The notes beneath the pieces are model-generated. The model ran no database searches, had not been told where the DNA came from, and was given only the letters and a program-made list of their open reading frames with translations. The position numbers were made by a program, and so were the translations under genes. Of a stretch of DNA of 64,000 nt, positions 36,871-45,990 are shown one piece after another (positions within the stretch are counted from its first letter, which is position 1; each line of letters begins with the position of its first letter). The stretch comes from Phycisphaerales bacterium. Its GTDB lineage: Bacteria > Planctomycetota > Phycisphaerae > UBA1845. Location: contig JACKHG010000002.1 of assembly GCA_020639115.1 (NCBI GenBank), positions 62,001 to 126,000 of the forward strand. The letters are read 5' to 3'.

Positions 36871-37956
36871 CTACTCCCCCACCGGCATGTCCGCTGACGC
36901 TTCCAGGAACGCCTCGAATGCACGGACCACGGCAGGATCGAACATCCGGCCCCGGTGCTCGCGCAGGAAGCTGAGCGCCTCTTCCATCGGCCACGCCGGT
37001 TTGTACACCCGCGCGTTCGTCAGGGCGTCGAAGACATCAGCCACGTGCACGATCCGCGCTTCCAGCGCGATTTCCTCGCCTACCAGCCTGTCGGGATAAC
37101 CGCTGCCGTCCCAGTTCTCATGGTGGCTGCGGGCGATCCGCCGCGCACTCGCGAAAAACGGCTTGGTGGAAAGGATCCGTTCGCCAGCCAGCGTGTGCTC
37201 CTCGACGATGACGCGCTCCTCCGGGGTGAGCGGGCCCGGCTTCCGCAGAATCTGGTCGGGCACGACCATCTTGCCGACATCGTGCAGAATTGCGGAATAG
37301 CCGATCTCCTCAGCCTCCCGTTCGCTCAGGCCCAGCATCCGCGCTATGCCGGCGCTGCCACGCTGGATTCGCAGGACGTGCGCGCCGGTATCGGCGTCCT
37401 TGGCCTCGCTCGCGACCGCCAGCATGAAAATCGCGTCGATGTTGGCCTCGTGCAGCTCACGGGTGCGCTCGCGCACGCGTTCCTCGAGCCGCTGCGCGTA
37501 GCGCTTCAGCTCCAGCGCCTGCTCGATCACCGTGTCGCTGAAACGCGACACCTCCGCCAGCAGGGCGTGCTGACGTTCGTCCGCTTCCTTCTGCTTCGCG
37601 ATGTCGATCAGCAGCAGCAGGTGCCCGGTCGGCGCCCCGAGCTCAGGCGGCAGCGGACCGTGCGCGATCAGCACGGGCAGCGGCGGCGCTGAGCCTCGCG
37701 CCAGCGTGCCTTCCGTCTGAGCGGGAGCCGTTCGCTCGAGCATCGACCCCGTTTTCCGGCCCGCAGGCGTCATCGGCGTGACCAGCGCGGACAGCGGCTT
37801 GCCCACCAGGCGGGCCACCGCGACCTGCGCCATGCCCGCCAACCGCTGGTTGGCACACCGAATCGTGCCCGCAGCGTCGACCATCAGGGCGCCGCAGCCA
37901 ACCGCCCCCACGACGTGGTCGATCAGGGTACATGCGTTGTCCTGAGGCTCGGGCAT
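36871..37956 (-). CDS. PAS/HD-GYP cyclic-di-GMP phosphodiesterase
   Basis: A 361-residue cytoplasmic signalling protein. Residues 10-115 are a PAS-like sensor domain, followed by a coiled-coil linker (about 125-170). The HD-GYP domain then has LHDVGK near residue 227 and HHENWDGSGYP near residue 282, so all key HD-GYP residues are present. It is expected to hydrolyse c-di-GMP, which fits with the PilZ protein encoded at 45.5 kb. It is convergent with the DUF4032 gene, four bases apart. Confidence 0.92.
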   Translation of the reverse strand: MPEPQDNACTLIDHVVGAVGCGALMVDAAGTIRCANQRLAGMAQVAVARLVGKPLSALVTPMTPAGRKTGSMLERTAPAQTEGTLARGSAPPLPVLIAHGPLPPELGAPTGHLLLLIDIAKQKEADERQHALLAEVSRFSDTVIEQALELKRYAQRLEERVRERTRELHEANIDAIFMLAVASEAKDADTGAHVLRIQRGSAGIARMLGLSEREAEEIGYSAILHDVGKMVVPDQILRKPGPLTPEERVIVEEHTLAGERILSTKPFFASARRIARSHHENWDGSGYPDRLVGEEIALEARIVHVADVFDALTNARVYKPAWPMEEALSFLREHRGRMFDPAVVRAFEAFLEASADMPVGE

Positions 37957-38257
37957 GGTCTCTATCCTACCTCCCCGCCGACTGTTTCGCGCGTACCCCG
38001 TCGCGGCTGTCGTTTTCCTGGGTTCACAGCGCTCACCCGCCCCGCGCCCCCGCGGCCTCCGGAGTATTCGCTACGCGTTAGCGCAACCTTAATCACCCGC
38101 TCACACTGTCCGAACATCGCTCCGATAGCCTACCGCGCGCTCTCGAAACCATGCCGGTTGGTGCGGTCCAGCCGGCACTCTCTCAAAAGCGCACGCGTCC
38201 AACGCAGCAGGAGCGGGCCCGGGCGACTGCGCCGGATACAGATTCAGGAGGAGAAAG
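37957..38257. other. Divergent promoter region between the HD-GYP and PEP-CTERM genes
   Basis: Contains the promoters of both genes. AGGAGGAGAAAG before 38258 is a strong ribosome-binding site. No other element is recognised. Confidence 0.45.
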
Positions 38258-38938
38258 ATGATTCGCAAGCAGACTTGGTTCGGCCTGGCACTCGGCCTGG
38301 CCATGACGACAGTCGCGTCGGCGGCCCCCCAACTGGTGATTTCCGAAATCTACATGGGCGTCGCCGGGAACGACGTCACCGCGGACTGGTTTGAAATTAC
38401 CAACTTCGGCGACATGAGCTGGGATCTCGGCGCCAACCCGCTTTCGTACGACGACGACAGCGCCGCCGTCGGGGACGCAACGGCGATCAACAACATCAGC
38501 CAGATCGCCCCCAATGAGTCCGTCGTCGTCCTCATCGGCACCGCGGCGGACATTGTCCCGTTCTTCAACGCCTGGGACGACAGCGGCCAGCTCACCGGCG
38601 TGCAGATCGGCTACACCGACGGCTCCGGTCTCGGCCAGGGCAGCGACGGCGTCACCATCTTCGACGACCTGACGCCGCCGAGCGGCAACATCGTCGCGCT
38701 CCAGAATTACGCGGATATCGGCGTTGAGGGCTCGACGCTGATCTACAACCCCGACACCCAGACCTTCGAAGGCAACGCCCACGTCGGTGTGTTCGGTGCG
38801 TACGCCGCGCCGGGCGGACCCGCCGGCGATTCCGGCGAATTCCCGCTGATCGGCAGCCCGGGCACCGCGGTGCCGGAGCCGTCGACGCTGGCGCTGCTGG
38901 GGCTCACGGCTGTCATCGTGGTCCGCCGCAGGCGCTAG
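38258..38938 (+). CDS. PEP-CTERM protein with lamin-tail-like domain
   Basis: A 226-residue exported protein with a signal peptide (ending VASAA near residue 23). The first mature segment, LVISEIYMGVAGNDVTADWFEITNFGD, is typical of the lamin-tail (LTD) beta-sandwich. The C-terminus is a clear PEP-CTERM signal: VPEPSTLALLGL, a hydrophobic helix and RRRR. Such proteins are thought to be cut by an exosortase after export, often in organisms that make exopolysaccharide. No exosortase gene is in the window. It is followed by a pseudopilin and a second LTD protein. Confidence 0.9.
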   Translation: MIRKQTWFGLALGLAMTTVASAAPQLVISEIYMGVAGNDVTADWFEITNFGDMSWDLGANPLSYDDDSAAVGDATAINNISQIAPNESVVVLIGTAADIVPFFNAWDDSGQLTGVQIGYTDGSGLGQGSDGVTIFDDLTPPSGNIVALQNYADIGVEGSTLIYNPDTQTFEGNAHVGVFGAYAAPGGPAGDSGEFPLIGSPGTAVPEPSTLALLGLTAVIVVRRRR

Positions 38939-38945
38939 GCGCGCA

Positions 38946-38984
38946 GATCAACCGGCATGGGCCGGCTGATCCATAAGGGTTTTT
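38946..38984 (+). terminator. Possible terminator after the PEP-CTERM gene
   Basis: GATCAACCGGC (38946-38956) can pair with GCCGGCTGATC (38961-38971) with one mismatch, followed after eight bases by TTTTT (38980-38984). The gap before the T-run makes it a weak call. Confidence 0.4.
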
Positions 38985-39075
38985 CCGCGCAGGCGGGCGT
39001 TTCCCCGGAAGCGTCCGCTTGTGCCATTGCGCTGCCTCGCGGCGCGCAAAGAACAGTCTAGGGAGATTGTCCATC

Positions 39076-40077
39076 TTGAAGCACATTCGCCCCAAAATCA
39101 TGCGGTCGTCGAACGGCTTCACCCTGGTCGAGCTGCTCGTGGTCATCTCGATCATCGCATTGCTCATTTCCATCCTCCTGCCGTCGCTGCGCAAGGCGCG
39201 CGAGCAGGCGAAACAGGTGAAGTGCGCAGCCAATCTGCACGGCTTCGGCACGGGGTTCTACAGCTACGCCACGGCGAACGACGACTACCTCTGCAGCGGA
39301 AGCTTCGACCCCGACGTGGCCAACGGACGCGACGGACCGGTGGACAAGGTCGGCTGGGTCGCGGACCTGGTCAACGGCGAGTACGCGTTTCCCGCCGAGG
39401 CGCTGTGTCCGTCGAACCGGGCGCGAGTCAACCAGAAGCTGGGCGACGGCCCGAGCGGCAGCTTGGGCGAGGTCTATTCCAACGGCGACAACTACGCGAC
39501 CTGGGAACTGATCGACGCGCGGATCAAGCGTGGCTACAACGCCAACTACACGCAGTCGTGGTACATGGCCCGCACCCAGGCGAAATGGCCGAATACCAAT
39601 CCCTCCCCGACCAACTGGAAGCGAATTCCCAACACGTGGGGGCCGCTGCGGATCACCCACATGACCCGGGTCAGCCCCGCGACCGTGCCCATCCTGGGCG
39701 ACGGCGGGCTCGAGGCGGGCGACGAGTACCGAGGCGCCCTCGACCTCGGGGTGGAATGCGTCAAGTCGCTCACGGACGGCCCCTACGGCGGTCCGCCGTA
39801 CGCCCCCCAGGGCTACGTCGACTTCGGCCCAGCCCACGGCTACGCCAACAGGGCGGTCGTTGGAGACAAGGCCAGCAACCGCGACCGCGCCAACATCCTC
39901 TTCGCCGATGCACACGTCGGCCGCTTTGTCGACAAGGTCCGCGACGGCGAATTCGGCCTCATCGAAGAGACTGTGAACGGCCAGATCCGCCTCACCCAAC
40001 AGGACGTCGACGCTGAGGTCTTTGACGGGGTCATCAGCCTGGGTCGGCGATCCTACGAAGACTACCAGCTACGCTGA
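39076..40077 (+). CDS. Pseudopilin (prepilin-type N-terminal methylation domain)
   Basis: A 333-residue protein. The TTG at 39076 is chosen as start because AGGGAGA lies about nine bases upstream; the ATG at 39100 (MRSSNGFTLVELL) is a fair alternative without a good site. The prepilin signature NGFTLVELLVVISIIALLISILLPSL gives the cleavage point after Gly and the +5 Glu. The globular part has Cys residues and a late FADAHVGRFVDKV motif, equal to the 'DGH' motif of related proteins. Probably a minor pseudopilin of a type II secretion-like apparatus dedicated to neighbouring exported proteins. Confidence 0.88.
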   Translation: MKHIRPKIMRSSNGFTLVELLVVISIIALLISILLPSLRKAREQAKQVKCAANLHGFGTGFYSYATANDDYLCSGSFDPDVANGRDGPVDKVGWVADLVNGEYAFPAEALCPSNRARVNQKLGDGPSGSLGEVYSNGDNYATWELIDARIKRGYNANYTQSWYMARTQAKWPNTNPSPTNWKRIPNTWGPLRITHMTRVSPATVPILGDGGLEAGDEYRGALDLGVECVKSLTDGPYGGPPYAPQGYVDFGPAHGYANRAVVGDKASNRDRANILFADAHVGRFVDKVRDGEFGLIEETVNGQIRLTQQDVDAEVFDGVISLGRRSYEDYQLR

Positions 40078-40147
40078 ATCCACAGTGAATCCCCAAGCGG
40101 GCCGTATGCCCGCTGGGCCGGCAAACACTCATGGAGGTGAAGGAATC

Positions 40148-42382
40148 GTGACGAAAAGACTCGCAGTTCTTGCACTATTCGCGGCACTGGCTACCGTGCC
40201 GGCGCACGCTGTCGTCTTCATCAACGAGGTGCTGATCAACCCGCCCGGCTCGTCCAACGACGACACCCGCGAGTTCATCGAGCTCATGGGGGTACCGGGC
40301 AAGAGCCTCGACGGATACGCCATCGCGTTCTGCAACGGCACGCTGGACAAGTACTATGTGCTCAACAGCATTCCACCGATTCCCAATCCGCCGCCGGAGG
40401 TCGACGAGTTCTTCAGCCTCGACGGCCTGACCCTGGGCGACAACGGCCTGCTCGTCGTCGGCATTGGTAGTACCGTTGCCCGCTACCCCCAACTTCTGGC
40501 GGACACGAATTTCCAGAGCTGGGGCACCATCTGGAACGGCGGCCTGGACACGCCCGGCAAACTCGACAACAACGGCTCCAACACGATTCTGCTCATCCGC
40601 AACCGTCCCGGGGCCACGCAGGCGGATCCGCTCAACCCGGAGGGGCTGCGCTGGGGCAAGGACATCCCCACGGATGCCGAACTCGTCACGCCCGTCGACA
40701 GCAACGTCTGCGCCGGAACCACGCTCACCCCCGGCGTGCCCTGCCGCTCGGTCTCCGACTGCGCCGGCGCCGGCTCCACGTGCGTGCCCGGTCAGATCGA
40801 TCAGTTCGGCGACGGCAACCTTGACAAGGGGGAACCGAACGGCATGGGTGGATTCACACTCGACCTGAAGGGGTCGTCCACGCCCGAAGACCCGGGTGAT
40901 GACCTTGAAATCGTCGACGAACTCAGCTACGAGCACGATCGCGGTTGGGAATACGACCAGGACGACCGCAACGTCGACGTCGGCAGCACCAGCAACGGCC
41001 TACCGCAGCGCAGCGTGCACCAGCTCGACGATCCGCAGGGCTTCAATCCCGATGTGCTGATCCGTGTGGACTACCGCACCAAGGGCGCCGGCTGGCCGGT
41101 CGTCGCCGGCGGCACGGGCGAGGGCCCCGGCGGCAACAACTGGCAGGACACCGCCACGGAGCAGTGGATCCGCGGCGAATCGTTCGAAGGCACCACCGGC
41201 GTGGGCGGTTTCCCGCAGTTCTTCTGCGCCAACGATCCGAACACGGACGCCAACGCCATCCAGCCCTACACGACCAACGTGCCCCACTGGCTCAATGACG
41301 GCATCGGCGCGGACTACAACTTCGCAGCCGCCGACTCCTACCAGATCATGGCCGGACGCATCAACCCGCTCGCGGTCGCCTTCATTCCCGGCGACGCCGA
41401 TCGCGACGGCGATGCCGACGCGGATGACATCGCCAAGATCGCGGCTGTCTTCGGCGACGACGACTGGATCTTCAGCAACAGCTACGAACTGGCGCCCGAA
41501 AGCGACGACGGCGACCCCGCCACGCAGACCCGCCCGTGGGACGTCGACGCGACCGGCGACAACGGCATCGAGGCCAGCGACCTGCAGTGGACCCTGAACT
41601 TCCAGGGCGACACGACCGGCCGCGTCCTCGGCGTGCAGTACGACGACACGATCCCCTCGGCGATTGGCGTGGTGCTCAACCCCAACGTCGCGATAGCCGT
41701 CACGGTGACCACTGCGGTGAATGTCCCGAGCGGACACGCGCTGAACGACCTGCGCTATGGCGACATCGTCGAACTGACCGTGCGCGGCCAGATCTCCGCC
41801 GGCGCCAACCTCACCGCCGGCAGCGAGAACGGCATCATGCAGTTCGTGCACGACCTCGAGATCTCGGCGGGCGGCGTCATCGAGGTAACCGGCGTGGATG
41901 CGCTCGGCGCGTTCGCCACGACGCGGCCGGCACTGCAGACGCCGCAAGGTGTGGACGGAGACCTCGGCGTCGCAAACCTCAACGGCTACGCCACGTCGTT
42001 CACGCAGGGCCTCACGGCAGCCGCCGATCTTTACCGCGTGACGCTGCGCGTCGCCGGGCCCGGCAACGCCGAAGTGGCAATCCTGCCGGCTGCCGACGCC
42101 AAGTTCGCCGCGAGCACGCCGGAGGGCGTCAAGGTCGGCCACACGGATACAAACGGCAACCCAGCCGGTTCGATCTACCCGCCGGCGGTCGCGGTTACCG
42201 GCGGCATCGCCGGCGACGCCGACGGCGATGGCGATGTTGACGTGGAAGACTTCCTCGGCTTCCCGCCGTGCATGACGGGCCCGACCGGCACCGTGCAGGC
42301 TGGCTGCGGTGTATACGACTTTGACGCTGACAACGACGTCGATCTCACCGACTACTCAGCATTCCAGGGCGTAGCCCAATAG
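40148..42382 (+). CDS. Large exported protein with lamin-tail and two dockerin-like regions
   Basis: A 744-residue protein. The start is GTG 40148, seven bases after GGAGGTGA; an upstream ATG at 40022 overlaps the pseudopilin gene. The signal peptide ends near residue 22 (PAHA-VV), and the mature start VFINEVLINPPGSSNDDTREFIEL is a lamin-tail-type domain. A dockerin-like pair lies mid-protein (DADRDGDADADD, near residue 420, and DVDATGDNGIEASD). A second pair is at the C-terminus (DADGDGDVDVED, DFDADNDVDLTD), with a beta-sandwich between them. Probably a surface or extracellular structural or binding protein. It follows the pseudopilin by 70 bases. Confidence 0.87.
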   Translation: MTKRLAVLALFAALATVPAHAVVFINEVLINPPGSSNDDTREFIELMGVPGKSLDGYAIAFCNGTLDKYYVLNSIPPIPNPPPEVDEFFSLDGLTLGDNGLLVVGIGSTVARYPQLLADTNFQSWGTIWNGGLDTPGKLDNNGSNTILLIRNRPGATQADPLNPEGLRWGKDIPTDAELVTPVDSNVCAGTTLTPGVPCRSVSDCAGAGSTCVPGQIDQFGDGNLDKGEPNGMGGFTLDLKGSSTPEDPGDDLEIVDELSYEHDRGWEYDQDDRNVDVGSTSNGLPQRSVHQLDDPQGFNPDVLIRVDYRTKGAGWPVVAGGTGEGPGGNNWQDTATEQWIRGESFEGTTGVGGFPQFFCANDPNTDANAIQPYTTNVPHWLNDGIGADYNFAAADSYQIMAGRINPLAVAFIPGDADRDGDADADDIAKIAAVFGDDDWIFSNSYELAPESDDGDPATQTRPWDVDATGDNGIEASDLQWTLNFQGDTTGRVLGVQYDDTIPSAIGVVLNPNVAIAVTVTTAVNVPSGHALNDLRYGDIVELTVRGQISAGANLTAGSENGIMQFVHDLEISAGGVIEVTGVDALGAFATTRPALQTPQGVDGDLGVANLNGYATSFTQGLTAAADLYRVTLRVAGPGNAEVAILPAADAKFAASTPEGVKVGHTDTNGNPAGSIYPPAVAVTGGIAGDADGDGDVDVEDFLGFPPCMTGPTGTVQAGCGVYDFDADNDVDLTDYSAFQGVAQ

Positions 42383-42411
42383 CGCAAACGCGAGCGCATG
42401 CCTCAACAAAC

Positions 42412-42451
42412 GCGGCGGATTCCGAACCGGTCATCCGGCGGAATCCGCCGC
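42412..42451. terminator. Hairpin between convergent genes
   Basis: GCGGCGGATTCCG (42412-42424) and CGGAATCCGCCGC (42439-42451) are perfect 13-base arms with a 14-base loop that itself contains CCGG...CCGG. It sits between the stops of two convergent genes (42382 and 42541). A following ATTCTCTTG is only weakly T-rich, so it may end transcription from both sides but is not a textbook terminator. Confidence 0.55.
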
Positions 42452-42520
42452 ATTCTCTTGCGCCGAATGCGCCTCACCAGCCGCGCAGGTGAACCACACA
42501 AATCACGCGCCGGCGGGGCC

Positions 42521-42554
42521 CATTCATCATTCCGCATTCATCATTCATCATTTC
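42521..42554. repeat. Short direct repeat (CATTCATCATT units)
   Basis: Three copies of ATTCATCATT occur in 34 bases (two spaced by CCGC, two overlapping). The array overlaps the last codons of the histidine kinase gene, so its C-terminal Asn-Asp-Glu is written in repeat sequence. It is AT-rich compared with the surroundings. Confidence 0.6.
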
Positions 42555-44394
42555 CCTGTCGCCCCGCCGGCAAGAACACATGGATCTGCGTCCCCTCGCC
42601 CGGCACGCTGCTCAAGTCCACCCGGCCCTGCATCGCTGAGACCGCGTGGCGGACAATCGCCAAGCCGAGCCCGGTGCCGCGCTTCGCGCCCGTGCGCGCG
42701 CGTTCCACCTGGTAGAAGCGCTCGAAGACCCGCTCCTGCTCCTGCGGGGCGATGCCGCAGCCGTTGTCCGCGACGGTGACCCGCACCTGGTTGTCGCAGC
42801 TCGATGTGGAAATCTCTACCCAGCCGCCCTCCTCGGTGAACTTGATCGCGTTGTCCACCAGGTTGTCCAGGACGAGCATCAGCAACTCGAGGTTGGCCAT
42901 GACCGCGTCGGCCCCCGGCGTGATGTCCACGCGCAGATCGATCCGCCGCGCCGCGATTCGTTCGGAAAAGCGCGCCTGCAGCCCCGCCACCACGTCCTGC
43001 AGGCGAAGATGCACCGGCTCGTAGCGCTTGCGACCCGACTCGATCCGCGACAGGTCGAGCAGGTCGCCGACGATCGCGTTCAACCGGTCGCTGTGACGGT
43101 CGATCACCTCGAAGAGCTGGCGATACGCGTCGCCGGCCTCGGCAGGATCGAGTGAGACCAGCGTATCGACAGCCGCCCGGATGGCGGTCAGCGGCGTGCG
43201 CAGCTCGTGCGACGCGTTCGCGACGAAGTCGGTCTTCATCCGGATGGTGCGCGTCAGCTCGGTGACGTCGGTCAGCACCAGCAGGCGCCCGCGCGCGGCG
43301 TCGGCGGGTCGGCCGCTGCCCGGCAGGATGATGTCGGAGGCCCGGGCCAGCACGGTGATCGCCGCACCGGGGTGGTCCAGGGTCACCTCGCGCTCCACCA
43401 CGCCGTCACTCATCCGCCGGCGATCCGGCTCGAGCATCAGCGCGATCTCCGGCGGAAACTGGGTGGCCTCCACCGGAACCTGGGCCAGTCCGTCGGCGGG
43501 ATTACCGTGTAGTGGAATACCCAACAGGCGCGCCGCCGCGGTGTTCATCAGCATCACGTGTCCGTCGGCGTTGGCCGCCACCACGCCCTCCTGCAGCTTG
43601 GCCAGCAGGTACTCCAGGCTCCGCCGATGCCGCTCGATCGTCTCGAGCTGCGTGGTCTGATGATCGCGCATGCGGTTCAGCGAGCGGGCCAGCAGCGCCA
43701 CCTCGTCCGTACCCCGTTCATCCGCGCGCGCCGACAGGTCGCCCTGCGAAAGCTGCCGGGCGGTCGCCGTCACCCGCGCGATGCGCCCGCTCCACAGGCG
43801 GGCAAGACCGAGGGCCAGCAGAGCAGCCGCCAGCACGATCACCACGGCGATCCGCCAGAACAGGCGCCGCGCGGCCTGCGTGCGCGCGGTGATGCTGCCC
43901 TCCGGCATCGCCACACGCACGACACCGTACGGCGCGCGGGCATCACCGACCCGCAGCGCCACGTACTTCATCTCCTTGCCGATCGTCGTCGAGAAGCGCG
44001 TGCTGGTGCCGAAACCGTGCGCCATGGCCTGGCGAACCTCGTCGCGGTTGGCGTGCGACTCCATCCGGTCCGGTTCCGCCTGGGAATCACCCAATACCGT
44101 CCCGTCCGCGGCGATGAACGTGACGCGCACCGCGCCGGTCTGCGCGGCCCCGATGTCGTTGGCCGCCCGGGACAGGCGCGCCGCGTCACCCTGCGCCATC
44201 GACTTGGCGTACTCCTTGCGCAGGACCTCGCCGACCGTCCGCAGGTGGTTCGTCAGCTCCTCGTTGTAGAACGCGTCGAAGGTCCCCGCGATCAGCAGGA
44301 CGCAGGCGCCCGCGACCGCCATCAGCAGCAGGGCGTGGCCGGCGAACAGCTTCCAGAAGAATCGACCTTGGGGTTGGGACATCGCGGTGGCCAT
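42541..44394 (-). CDS. Sensor histidine kinase (PhoR/VicK-like)
   Basis: A 617-residue membrane kinase. Order: N-terminal membrane helix (about residues 15-38), periplasmic sensor (40-165), second helix (170-192), HAMP (195-245), PAS (about 255-380), HisKA with the phospho-accepting His in NASHELRTPLTAI near residue 395, and HATPase with LVDNAIKFTEEGG (N box near 515), DNGCGI and GTGLGLAIV. This is the PhoR-type layout. It lies downstream of and in line with the response regulator gene, 45 bases apart, so the two form a pair. The ligand is unknown; phosphate sensing is only suggested by the layout. An alternative start at 44382 would shorten it by four residues. Confidence 0.92.
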   Translation of the reverse strand: MATAMSQPQGRFFWKLFAGHALLLMAVAGACVLLIAGTFDAFYNEELTNHLRTVGEVLRKEYAKSMAQGDAARLSRAANDIGAAQTGAVRVTFIAADGTVLGDSQAEPDRMESHANRDEVRQAMAHGFGTSTRFSTTIGKEMKYVALRVGDARAPYGVVRVAMPEGSITARTQAARRLFWRIAVVIVLAAALLALGLARLWSGRIARVTATARQLSQGDLSARADERGTDEVALLARSLNRMRDHQTTQLETIERHRRSLEYLLAKLQEGVVAANADGHVMLMNTAAARLLGIPLHGNPADGLAQVPVEATQFPPEIALMLEPDRRRMSDGVVEREVTLDHPGAAITVLARASDIILPGSGRPADAARGRLLVLTDVTELTRTIRMKTDFVANASHELRTPLTAIRAAVDTLVSLDPAEAGDAYRQLFEVIDRHSDRLNAIVGDLLDLSRIESGRKRYEPVHLRLQDVVAGLQARFSERIAARRIDLRVDITPGADAVMANLELLMLVLDNLVDNAIKFTEEGGWVEISTSSCDNQVRVTVADNGCGIAPQEQERVFERFYQVERARTGAKRGTGLGLAIVRHAVSAMQGRVDLSSVPGEGTQIHVFLPAGRQGNDE

Positions 44395-44439
44395 GCTCCG
44401 CCGAGGGACGGCGGCAATGACGCGACGCTGCGTATCGGC

Positions 44440-45186
44440 CTAGGCCCGTCCGGGACGACGGAAAGTGTAGCCGACGCCGCGAACCGTGTGGACCCATGCG
44501 GCGCTGGCGCCCAGTTTCTTGCGCAGGGCGGTGATGTGGACGTCCACGGTCCGGTCGGTCACGACCACGCCGGAGCCGAAGGCGGTATCGAGCAGTTGAG
44601 CCCGGCTGAGAACGCGTCCGCCGGCCCGCATGAGCGCCGCAAGAATGCGGAACTCGGTCACGGTCAGGGGCAGGGCCTGCCCGTCGACCAGCGCCTCGTG
44701 CCGGCTGAGACAGACCGTCACGGGTCCGACCGACAGGCGGTCGTCATCCTCTTCAGGTGTTCCGGGGGCTGGCCGGCGCAGGATGGCGGAGACGCGGGCC
44801 AGCAGGAGTTTCATGGAGAACGGTTTGGCGACGTAGTCGGTGGCGCCGAGCGCGAAGCCCACGAGTTGGTCCGCCTCCTCGGTCTTGGCGGTGAGCATCA
44901 GCACGGGAATATTGGCCATGGCCGGGTCGCGCTGCATGCGGGCGAGCACTTCGTCGCCGCTGAGGCCCGGCAGCATGCGATCGAGCAGCACGAGCCGCGG
45001 CTGAAGCTGCGTGATGGACGCAAGCGCTTCGTCGCCCGCACCCGCCACGGCACAGGTGTAGCCTTCGCGCGTGAGGTTGAAGCTCAGCATTTCCGCGAGG
45101 TCGGCCTCGTCCTCGACGATCAGGATCGTCCCCCGCGGGGTCGAGGCCGACTTCACGGTAGTGGCAGCAGCCGCCAGAGCGGGCAT
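44440..45186 (-). CDS. OmpR/PhoB-family response regulator
   Basis: A 248-residue regulator with an N-terminal receiver domain. The acidic pocket is VEDEAD (residues 24-29), the phospho-acceptor is Asp69 in LLDRMLPG, and the conserved Lys is in VAKPFS near residue 121. A C-terminal winged helix-turn-helix with TEFRIL, VVVTDRTVDVHITALRKKLG and VRGVGYTF matches the PhoB/OmpR family. It is first in an operon with the histidine kinase. Its first 20 residues are an unusual Ala/Thr-rich extension. No pho box was recognised upstream. Confidence 0.93.
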   Translation of the reverse strand: MPALAAAATTVKSASTPRGTILIVEDEADLAEMLSFNLTREGYTCAVAGAGDEALASITQLQPRLVLLDRMLPGLSGDEVLARMQRDPAMANIPVLMLTAKTEEADQLVGFALGATDYVAKPFSMKLLLARVSAILRRPAPGTPEEDDDRLSVGPVTVCLSRHEALVDGQALPLTVTEFRILAALMRAGGRVLSRAQLLDTAFGSGVVVTDRTVDVHITALRKKLGASAAWVHTVRGVGYTFRRPGRA

Positions 45187-45495
45187 GGCATGTTTCCCCT
45201 TACTGCGTGCATACGGCGTATCCGCCAGTCGGTCATTGGTATTTACCGTATGGGTCGCGGAGGTTCGGCTTCGCCAGCAGAGCCGCCGCCACGACGTGCG
45301 TCAGTCTAGCGGGCGCCCCCCGACCGTCAACGCGAAACCGCATATCGACCGCGTTTGCGACTGCGGATATCGGACGTGCCTGCCCTGATTTCAACCCGGT
45401 GACGCGGCATCGCCGGCGCCTTAACAGAAAATGAACATAATCCGCCGATACTAGTACGAACGGATGTGCCTAGATTTGCCCGAGGAGACCACCCG
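45187..45495. other. Divergent promoter region between the response regulator and PilZ genes
   Basis: The flanking genes diverge. The segment TTAACAGAAAATGAACATAAT (about 45421-45441) is AT-rich and is a likely promoter zone for the PilZ gene. No further element is recognised. Confidence 0.4.
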
Positions 45496-45843
45496 ATGTC
45501 CGAATCCGACACGCTTTCGCCCCGCCAGGTCGTGCAGCAGTGGCTGGACAGCGCAATGCGCGAAGGCCAACTCGACGCTTATGAGGCCAAGCGCAGCGCG
45601 GCCCGCTGCAGTTGGCAATACCCCCTCGAGCTGCTCGTCGGTGACGAACTCGTCTACGTGCAGTGCCGCGACATCTGCGCGGGGGGCATCGGACTCGTGT
45701 GCAAGCGGAACCTCACACCGGACGAGCCCGTCTACATCCGCCGCAGCGAGAACGAGCCGTGGGTCAAGTGCCGCGTGGCCCACGTGACCCGCTCGATCGG
45801 CGCATTCAAGATCGGGGTGGAACTCACCTTCGACTTCGATTGA
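45496..45843 (+). CDS. PilZ-domain protein
   Basis: A 115-residue protein. The start at 45496 has GAGGAG eight bases upstream. After a short helical N-terminus comes the c-di-GMP-binding RxxxR motif (RSAAR, residues 34-38). The second PilZ element appears as DICAGGIGL near residue 59 in place of the usual (D/N)xSxxG, with the Ser changed to Ala. The rest fits the six-stranded PilZ barrel. It probably responds to c-di-GMP. Confidence 0.75.
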   Translation: MSESDTLSPRQVVQQWLDSAMREGQLDAYEAKRSAARCSWQYPLELLVGDELVYVQCRDICAGGIGLVCKRNLTPDEPVYIRRSENEPWVKCRVAHVTRSIGAFKIGVELTFDFD

Positions 45844-45990
45844 AACCCCGTGCGCCCGGTCAGGACCGCCGCCCCGGCTGATACCCGACCGTGACTTCGG
45901 ATCCGCTTGACCCGCCGCCCGTCCCTCGCGTAGGCTCAAGCCTTAGGGATTCGGCCGGCACGGCTGTCGGTAACTTCCGGAGTCACGCTC

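Noticed and set aside
42412..42554. CRISPR-like or mobile-element repeat array
   Set aside because: Repeat units are about 10 bases and overlap; there are no spacers, cas genes or transposase.
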